Source: Hyaloperonospora brassicae (lineage: Eukaryota; Oomycota; Peronosporomycetes; Peronosporales; Peronosporaceae). From it: a DNA stretch of 64,000 nt. Below the pieces are notes generated by a model. It was not told the DNA's origin. It worked only from the letters and a program-made list of their open reading frames with translations, and made no database searches. Below, piece after piece: positions 54,851-64,000 of this stretch; within the stretch, counting starts at the first letter, position 1; every line of letters starts with the position of its first letter. The position numbers and the translations under genes are program-made. The DNA is taken from assembly GCA_947650285.1 (NCBI GenBank), contig CANTFL010001372.1, positions 434,001 through 498,000 of the forward strand, read 5' to 3'.

Positions 54851-57699
54851 CAAGGCCATAAAAATCGTGACGAAAGTGTGTTCTCGGAAGTCTGTGAGGT
54901 GCAATTATCGTGCTAGGTTTATCCGCCGATTTGTTCTACCACATCTTCGAAGTGTCAATCTGCCGACGCTGTGGGGTATCGTTTTGTCCTGAAGTTTGAT
55001 CAGCAGCTTCTGGAGAAAAAGACACCAGTTAGCTTGCTATGACAAATGATGTTGTCCAGTCATCTCGAGATCAATCCCCATTCTTTGGACTTTATTGGTG
55101 TGCATTGCTAAACCGCTCTACTTGCGTCTGTGCAGCATCATTTTGTCGAACTTTTTCATTGCAGCAACTTGAGCGCGGCCACCACTTTTGAATTCAGTGT
55201 TGATCAAATGCGCTTTCCCTTCTCGCTCCCATCTTCTACCACTATGAATGAAAATCAGCTTAGTTCAAAAAAAAACTTTCATTCACAAGCTCAGCCCAAA
55301 TGCTTGACACGATCGCTATTGATATAATCTGAACGCGGCTGGCAGAAACAAGCAGATCAGTAAAGGCACCGGAACAACTGCAATTCAACGAGGTTCTTCA
55401 CGCTGTGGAGGTAGAAGAAAATCTTTGGCACTAAATGGAAGCGTCGCTTTCGATAAAAACATGTAGGAATCGAGGTGATGATATACCTACTCCGTTACGA
55501 TTACGAATATCTATAACGGGAAGCGCAGGATCAGACCGTTTGACGCGAGCGGGGTAAATTGCTGTCATACCTGTTAGGTATCTCTCTCTTTGAAGCATCG
55601 TGTTAGGCAATCCGTAGGTCTGAATGAAGCGAGGATTTCGATCCGTGGCAGTCATTTGTACATGCCTAAGAAGAAACTGCTACTTTGCCACGTGTACCTG
55701 CACGAATGATGGTTCGTAAAGGTCTGAAGATCAATCCGTACTGTCGGTTGTCGATATGAACATGGGACCATGGCACAAACACAAGTGTTGCAATAATTCA
55801 TTGCTTTCGTGTCTTTGTAAAAGCAGTATGTAGCCACCTTAACCCAGACGATGCGCTGAGCGAAGAAATGTCGTTTCCATATACGGCAGACCAAAGTAAG
55901 CGATGCATCAAACCTTTCATCCGCATGCACACCATGAGTGCGTCTGTCGCATCACATATTTGAATATCCAGTAAGGTTTTAGTCGCTCCAAGTCATGAAC
56001 CCTTCTACATTATGTGTGAGAACCTATAAATTTGTACAGGAACCATACTACATCGGCAATGATCATTCGTGTCTCAGGTATAAGCTTTACCTGTTGGGCC
56101 CTTGCGCATATGCTGCTAGCTTGCCTAATGCTTTTTGTTGCGCTCAGAAAAGGGAACCATCGATATTGAATGCTAGTCGTAACCACGCACATCCGTCGTA
56201 ACGGGATTCATTCGTCTCATGACATGGAAATTGAGTCAAATATCAATGTGAATATTATGTTTGGGCAGTGTGCTCGACAATGTTACCGGTAACGGCAATA
56301 TTAAATAGCAGCCGACAACACACTGCGCAGTGGCTGATAGAGGTCACCATATCCGCAGCAACTTCATACCACCAGTCAATCACATACATGCGCAAAAATT
56401 CAGTAGAATTCGACCCACAATTTGAAGTTAGGTGTAATCAAATAGACTTGCAGTAAATCTATTGGTATACCTTTTTTAAACCAGTTGTATTTTTCTTTTC
56501 CTTAACACTGAGTGATGCATTTATCAATCCATGACTTCTCGTTGAACGATGTTTGAATTATTCCTACAAGCAGTAGTAGTTTTCCAAAATTCGACGATGA
56601 TAAGAGGGTCCCAGAAGTTAAAGTGGGTTTTTCCGGCTACGCCTAACAGGTAAAAAATCTGGTGCAAGTTATATTTACGATAATAACAAGGTGCTCGGTT
56701 GCTATCATGAATATTACTTACACAATCGTCATTGTAAACGTCAGGTGGTACTTAGTGGGTGTCATGTCTAGTGTCCCTTTGTGTTCCGTGTGCCGACTGC
56801 GGACCTATCTACATTGACATATGGCTGAATAAACGTCATGCTGCACGTAAATTATTCGCCCATTTGACTGATGTCGAACGAAAAGCGGTCAAGGGTAACC
56901 TGATCCATCGGTATTAAAGTCGTCAGTGCCATGTCGCTCAAGATGAACAGGCGAGCAACACGCTTCAATCGTCACATTCCAGGCTCCATTAAATGGATGC
57001 TACAAAATTAAAGTATTATTGGTTCACGAGTATGATTCGAAAACAGGTAGATATGTGGGGAAAGAAGCTTAAATGGAAATTTTCGGGTTTTCGACAATAT
57101 CAAGGGCTGATACTGTAGCTAGTCCGATATATGTGAGTCAGCCACATCATAGATATTGACTAATATATCGTGGATGTCGAAAAAACTCACATGTCTTACA
57201 GCAAGCTATCTTGGTGTAGGAGCTTGCGCTATGCACATATGTTACGCGTTTGTTAGATCGGCGTCGACGATCAGCCACATATAATGAGCTTATCGAAGGC
57301 CCTTTAGACATTCCGGTCAAAATCTGTCTTTTATCTAAGACGAAAGAAGCTTGAGTAAGGGGCTTTGTGGTGAATCAAGATGACTGGACTGATAAAAGAC
57401 TAACATAAAGTGAAATCGTGTTTACAAGAATTTTCTAATAAATGACATACAGTAAGCTTATGTTTCCGCAGTAAGATTCTCATTTTAAAATACGTAGGTA
57501 ATAAAGTTACTAAAGAAAGCATCGTGCTCAGCTGTTGAGACTATGGATCTCGAAAGAAATGAGTTTATGCTATCGTTTCATCACAGTGCTTCTATATACA
57601 CACTCGTAAAAGTCATCATTTGGCTCATTAATATTACAATTAACGCTCTGAAAGAAAATTATACGTGGCAGATTCAGTGGGCTAATTCTATATATGAAA
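54851..57699. other. No recognisable feature
   Basis: AT-rich, with frames shorter than 95 codons on both strands and no motif or repeat shared with other parts of the window. Confidence 0.45.
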
Positions 57700-59171
57700 A
57701 GATTTATAGATACTTACCTACTCGTTGATGCGTACACCCTCCCCTATAATAGGGCCCCCTACGTTAGTACCGAAACCTCCCTAACTAGGTACTGCACAGT
57801 TATGCATGAAAAATGCCATTTATATATTCTTTGATTTGTACACATCCCTCCGTAATACAGGCCTCTTTTGTGTCGGCACACAGCCTTGCATATGAAATCA
57901 GCTTTCATTATCTAAAACACCCACCTATACGTATCCCTCATGCTACCCTTTTTATCGGTTTTTCGATAAGTGTAAAGCAGGTATCCACACCGTGATCCGC
58001 CAAATATTTAGTGGACTTTGTGTAGATTAAGTAATGGCGTCAGGACTCTCGATAGATTCTCACTGCACGATGATATACTTGTCTTTATCGTGCACAAAAG
58101 ACATGTGCGAGTCAAATTTCAGGCAGAAATCATTATGGTCTTTCCGTCTTATACCGCGCAGCAGTGGGCCCCTACAACGCATCCGATCCAAAACAAACTT
58201 ATCAGCATCAAGTTAGTCAACAGTAACCCCAAAAGATGAATTATTAGGCTCCGTAATGACCTACCGTCGCATCAACAGAGTCTATCTACGACGACACAAG
58301 TTGTGCGCGGTGACAGTCGTTACCCCCAACGAGCTCACAAAACACGTAGGCGTACGAGCTTTCGTTCCTTGCAGGATAAATCTTATCATAAATACTAATT
58401 TTGCAATTTTTCGGCGCTGATGAATTGTCAAAAATCGAACGCAGCAACCCTAAGCACCTACGCAGGTCAAAGACACATTTCATATACACAAAAATACAGC
58501 AAATAATCATCCAGACATCGGATTTCAACCAACACAAGTACTCCAATGAGTATATGGCACCTGCTCGATTTGTTGAAATTGTTCACCAGAACGATCGTGC
58601 GACATCCATTGACAATATACCGAGTATCTTTATATGGCTGCGACAGGAGAAGTGGCGGCATCTGCGTTGTCGTCCGAGCGCTAACGCCGCTCTGCTTAGC
58701 AACGAGACGGTCTCCTGCGGTCGTGCAGGCAGTGTCCTTTAGTAAATAGAGGGACTCGTACATCAACACAACATATCCGATGGCGGATACGATAATAAGC
58801 AGATCAAACACGCATGTTACATGCTGCACCATTTTGCCTCTCGCCGCGGGAGCTAATGCGGCCGTACGGCTGAATTGCTGCTTCTACCTTAAGCGTTGTT
58901 GACGTTGATTCGACGCTGTTAGAAATATGGGAAAAGTCGAATTATAGGGGGTGTATTAGATAATGAAAGCTGATTTCATATGCAAGGCTGTGTGCCGACA
59001 CAAAAGAGGCCTGTATTACGGAGGGATGTGTACAAATCAAAGAATATATAAATGGCATTTTTCATGCATTACTGTGCAGTACCTAGTTAGGGAGGTTTCG
59101 GTTTTAACGTAGGGGGCCCTAATATAAGGAAGGTTGTACGCATCAACGGGTGGGTGTGTATCTATAAATCT
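57700..59171. mobile_element. Element with 229-bp inverted repeats (foldback/MULE-like candidate)
   Basis: 57700-57928 and 58943-59171 are reverse complements over exactly 229 bp each with an estimated 85-90 percent identity. Shared runs include AGATTTATAGATAC at the outer end, CGTTGATGCGTAC and CCTCCCTAACTAGGTACTG. The 1014-bp interior has only short frames without a recognised transposase. Long TIRs with a non-coding interior suggest a non-autonomous Mutator-like or foldback element. I saw no clear target duplication. Confidence 0.65.
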
Positions 59172-62100
59172 CTTTGTATTACTATCGAAATACATGCTAT
59201 AGAGTGTCATCTTCTTGATTGATCAATTATGACCAATACAAATTGCATTCCGTCGACGATATTTTTGTAAAATCGGTATGATCTCATCAGATTCGATCAA
59301 ATGCCTGAACAAAATATAAGATATGGCAGAAAACGCACTATCTGACGAACGTGACGACGGGACCAGTATTTAGGCTGTATTTGATTGAATAAACATTTGA
59401 TTTTATGCAGTGAGCTGCTAAAGATTATTAAAATATATGAGACAGCAGAAATTTATCGGTTGAACCTCGAATTATTAATATGTTGCGTGCAATGGTTCAG
59501 AATTGTAGCAAACTAATTTGTTTTATCTCGAGCCGTCACACATACTTTTCCGACCATATAGAAAAAATTCGTGGGTATCTATCACGTCACCTATGCCACA
59601 CGTTCCTGATATATGACCCCATATCATGCGTGAGCATTTTTATAAGGAGCGAATATGTTTGTTTCTTTATTACCCAAAGATTCTATGTAGAAAAGACAAG
59701 ATGTTTGGTAGCATAGGCATAATTTTTTTGGTTGTTGAGGTGGTGTGGTGATTAAATTAACCTTGCTTACAGCTATATATTTACGACAAATGTCGAGACG
59801 ACACTAAATATTTTTGATGGGCTATAGACAGCTCGCCTCAAAGGAGATTATGTCCTCATGTCATATCTTGCACAACAAAGATGGACCTAGCCCGTACATC
59901 TTTTCGGTATCTTCTATGATTACAACGTGCCGGATACACTGTAATTTGAGGCGCCGATGAATCTTGTGGTCGATATCGTCAATTTACTAACACCTAGTAC
60001 ATCATAAACAAATAGTTTCCTAGTTAAGTCTTAAAACCATCGGAATTAATATTACATGTGACCTTGTACACAAAGAACCTTTGCGACAACCGATCCATAC
60101 AAGGACGCTTACTATCAGACCGCGACTTAAATATAAGAAGTGGCTTATTACATTAATTCTGAGACTACAAGCACTAAAAGACAGCTAATATCCTTTTTAC
60201 AGCTTAATATAGCGCTACTGATCTTATCACACATCATAGAGAAACCCGTTTGATCAATTAACTATGTATGTATATAAAGCAAGATCCGGAATTCCGGGTG
60301 TGGCTAAGAATCAGCAACAACTTGTACATACATGAATATCCGTTCCTGCCACAATGTAAGGGTGGAGGAAAGGCCGTCCCGATTACAGTGCAAATGCTAC
60401 ATTCCCCATTCACACTCTTATTCAAGAGAGGGTAAGCTAGCCTTCGGATCTGCAATAGATACAATCTAAAGAGTGCACCGGATACAAGTCTTACTTGAGC
60501 CTATTAGGGCCGGGAAAAGCGTGCACAATGAGGTCTATTTAAAATCTTTCTCTAGGTACATATTTGTCCAATCAAAGCCTGCATGAGGGAGTAATCATCG
60601 AAATTGATCTTTCAATCGTACTCTAGACATATAAAAAAGACACCTATGCACTAGAGATTTACTCTTCTCGGTCCTCTCGAACTAAAGTTAGATTATTTCA
60701 TTTCTCAAAGTATCTATAGAAGATAGAAACCAAACTGTCTCATGATGTTCTAAACCCAGCTCACTTACCACCTAAATGGGCGGACATCCGAACCCTTATA
60801 AACTTTTTTCAGCTCTGGGAGGTGATGCGTCGGCATCGAGGTGCCAAACAACTCAGATGATAGGAGCTCTAAGGATTCATCAGAATTTCAGAATCTTTAG
60901 TTGAACTAAATGAAAATTCAGTAAATATGAGTATAAAGGAAGTTAAATAATTAATTGAATTCAAAAACTTCCAAAAGAAGGAATTGATGAAAATCTACTC
61001 TTAAAAAATCCATGACTACTTTTATAGAAGGTAAATAATTAGAATGTGATGGCTAGAAATTTAAATTGAGAAGAATAGAAGAGATTATAACACAATCTAC
61101 AGAAATACAGATTGTCAGTCCTAGTGCTAGAAATTGCATCTCTGTAATTTTTTCGGTGTAAATCTTATCCATCAAAATGACCACTATACAAGATCGCTTT
61201 ATTTTTTATCCCATCGCTATTAACAATAAGTGGAAAACGGCTTAATACGCCAAAACCCGATAAATTCCATGCATTCAATAGGCTCGTTAGTAATGTCGAC
61301 AAATTGTCATCATAATGTCGTAGCGATCGGTCATATCCTTGGCTCTCGGATATGCGCATTCATGTCGCCGTCAGTACCACAATAAAATCGGCCAGTGTAA
61401 TCATTTTTCCAGGAATACGTTCGATAGCAGGGATTTTTCAAAGAAAAGGCGAAACGTCTAATCATCGGTCAAATACTTTCTGCCACGTAATCATTCGTAC
61501 ATATATTGTAATATAAGATTATTGCATACGCACCGCCTTTTCTGTTCGACATAGATGACATTGTGGAAACTCATTAGTCACACGCGTTCTATATTCGCCC
61601 CAATAAATATCTCAATTTTAACCAATTACTACACGTGCTCAGTTTCGATGCATCTTAGTACTTTCCAACGCTGATGGGCGAGACAATAATATTTTTTCCA
61701 AATGTAGCTTCTAAATTCAACCAATGCCTCTATCTTACTTACATGCAACAGGAATGACCGGATCTGCAAGGCCTTGGCCTGCTTTGCATTCAATATTTGT
61801 AAATTATGTGATAAATAATGCATATCATGCAACGTACACTAGTAAATGCATTCCTTTCTTATGAAGATTCACAAATACATTAACATTATTGATTGGAGAG
61901 ATTATCGAGGTGTGATACCAAATGTGTTTTTTTATGCTTTATCGCAACATGAAATGCATACTCTTGATAACTTGGTTGTTCCACATAATGTATAGCAACA
62001 TCACCCTGTGCGGAAAATGATGAGCGTTGATCTTAACGGCAACGTGCGGCATCGGATTGCACCGCAAATGTCGCTTGGTTATATAGGCCTTGGCATATTT

Positions 62101-64000
62101 TGCATCAGCGACTGGCAGTGAAGATTGCGTGCAACGAGTGGTGAACGAGAAGCTGACCGACATGTTTTACTTCCATATCATTAGCTCTTAGTTGGAGTAC
62201 TGAAACTTGAATATACTGATATTATAATTCATCTGTTCTTGCTGATGTCGGCTGATTCTACTTCTTATCCGCGTCGAGCTGTCCGCAACGATTGTAGCCA
62301 CCCATTCTGCAATGTCTTCATTGTAGTATTCCGATACCGTTTTCGGTATAAAAATTGAGTGTGGCATGGTACGTAATGGCATTCCCGAGAATTAATGTTA
62401 GCTAAAGTCGCATCTACATGGCTATGTTGAGTCATGAATATTTTTCGAAAAATGATATAATGTTGTACATGCAAGATGTTTTCTGTAGTGCTTGTTATCG
62501 ATTAATGATTTGATTTATATATATAAAATGATGGTAAAGGGCGCGTTCGGCATTCTTCGAAAGTACAGGGGATCGTATATCTTGATATTTGTATAATGCC
62601 ATATTATTCGACAGCCCCATAGATTGAGTTGTTCTGTAAATGCGGTACATCAGGATGGCAAAGGATCCATTAGCTTGACTATTATTACTGCTTCACTGCG
62701 TCAGACAGCGTATGGCACTCGTAATGAGCTTTATTGCGTGACGTTTAGCCAAAAGAAATTGATGTTAAGCAATAAATTTTTACAAAACCGATCAGCTGTG
62801 ATATCTTAGCTACATATGTGTATTATATGAGTTATCATCCGTAGATTAGACCGCAGGCGGTAGGTGTTAAATAAGACATTAGCAACATGATGTAGCACGC
62901 TTGACATATTCGACAAGCTATGAACCTATTTTCGGTCACCTTATCGGTGTAACACGGTACCATGCCATTGATTCACACCGTATATCACAACCGACACCAA
63001 ATGCAGTGTCAAAAATGCGCCGTGGAATTTTCTATACACGTACGTGTAGAGGAAGATGGACGACTTAGGAACTCGCTAGCTTTGGTACTAGAGCACCAAA
63101 TGACAACTGCATAAGTTTGCGAGGTATGATTCTTTAGTCTTTTGAGATGCAATTACTTACAAAACCAAGCGGCATATATATAATCACAATGGTTGGAGTG
63201 CATCAATATTCCAGTAGACAATTAGTTGTTTATCACGAAGGTCGATATCAACCAATTAGTAGTAATTTATTATTAAATTATTGAGTCATGTTCAATATAT
63301 CATCAACATCATGTCTGTTTTAACGTTAATACTTTCGATTCCATGAACCAGACCTAACCACCATCTTTCAGCATGTATCAAAACAATCATTGTTTTATCT
63401 AGCTCATAGCACATAAGTCAAATTTGTAGCTTTAAAGTATGAAGTAAAAAGATCGTCAGATGTTTGGTCGAATTTTTTTAAGTAAATAATCACAAATATA
63501 ATAAAGAATGATAAGGAAATATGTCCATCGTTTATGAATTTTTCAAACGATTGAAGACCGAAAAGTAAAGATTTGATACGAAACAGGGCAATCATTTTAA
63601 ACTGCTCGCAAGTGATAATAGAACATATATATTGCATAAATATACGACCGACGTATGAGTTGATTCATAATGATTTCATACAAGTAAAGTTTTAAACAAG
63701 ATAAAGATTTGTATATAGAAGTTTTTGTGAGGAATCATTTGACGACACTTTGATTTTAAATAATTTTTTATTTTTCGTGTTGGATATCCCAAAACTTATT
63801 GTATTCGAAACCGCCACTTAAATATTTTGATGGTGAGTACTGAGCCGAACGTCTTCGCATAAGCTCTGAATTTAATGGAATGAAGGACTCGGTTTGAGTC
63901 GAGCGAATCGAGGTATACCACTACTGAAGACGGAGTCGATATTTAAACAAAGGGAGCTTGTATCAAAATGTACGCGTTAAAGTTATATTCAACGTTTGGT
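59172..64000. other. No recognisable feature
   Basis: A very AT-rich 4.8 kb with poly-A/T runs, frames under 80 codons and no shared repeats. 60930-61050 is purine-rich with many AAT/GAA triplets and may be an old low-complexity or coding relic, but nothing supports a gene. Confidence 0.45.

Noticed and set aside
55431..55930. Two adjacent - strand ORFs of 74 and 92 codons
   Set aside because: No motif, no shared repeat and composition like the surrounding AT-rich sequence; not enough support for a gene.
59480..59716. Small ORF considered as a secreted (RXLR-type) effector
   Set aside because: No signal peptide and no RXLR or EER motif; the same was true of other small ORFs checked in the AT-rich parts.

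Overview
The window looks like a repeat-rich, gene-poor region of an oomycete nuclear genome, most likely from Phytophthora or a downy mildew. That placement rests on the Ty3/Gypsy gag, RT and integrase sequences, which resemble oomycete chromodomain elements, on a Crypton-type tyrosine recombinase, and on L1-type LINE debris. I recognise no host gene, no functional tRNA or rRNA gene, and no RXLR or CRN effector. No database search was run, so family names come from motif and sequence recognition.

Layout. 1-1918: debris, namely an acidic tail that may belong to a pogo-like transposase, a decayed gag/protease fragment and an LTR-like repeat (R1). 1919-12882: Ty3/Gypsy element A on the + strand, with LTRs that run TGT..CCACA, a PBS, gag, a zinc-knuckle region, protease, RT, RNase H, integrase, chromodomain and PPT. 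12887-29356: element B, the same family on the - strand. A and B are almost identical over about 9.7 kb, even in their stop codons and frameshifts, and face each other as a giant inverted repeat. B keeps an antisense coding region of about 2.6 kb between chromodomain and 3' LTR that A has lost. B's gag is also split by a 3.3-kb Crypton DNA transposon (23339-26662), whose recombinase keeps its R-H-R-Y residues but carries one in-frame TGA.

29357-47142: a graveyard of old elements. It holds a minisatellite, a diverged LTR of the A/B family, a heavily decayed Gypsy pol (about 30190-32700) of the same clade as element C, a LINE RT remnant (about 36885-35274), two more R1 copies, an LTR fragment, a solo LTR with a perfect 5-bp target duplication (44468-44939) and a tRNA-derived SINE-like piece.

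47143-54850: element C, a second and structurally complete chromodomain Gypsy family on the - strand. It has 533-534-bp LTRs, a clear PPT and PBS, and an antisense reading frame (47728-49137) under its 3' end. Its LTRs are built as a chain of short perfect hairpins. 54851-64000: AT-rich sequence with no recognisable gene except an element of about 1.47 kb with 229-bp inverted repeats (57700-59171).

The coding segments work only as parts of mobile elements (Gag coat, protease, RT/RNase H, integrase, chromodomain targeting, Crypton recombinase), and nearly all are broken. The most notable observations are the inverted A/B pair with shared lesions, antisense coding regions at the 3' ends of two different Gypsy families, the hairpin-chain LTR, and the recently inserted Crypton.
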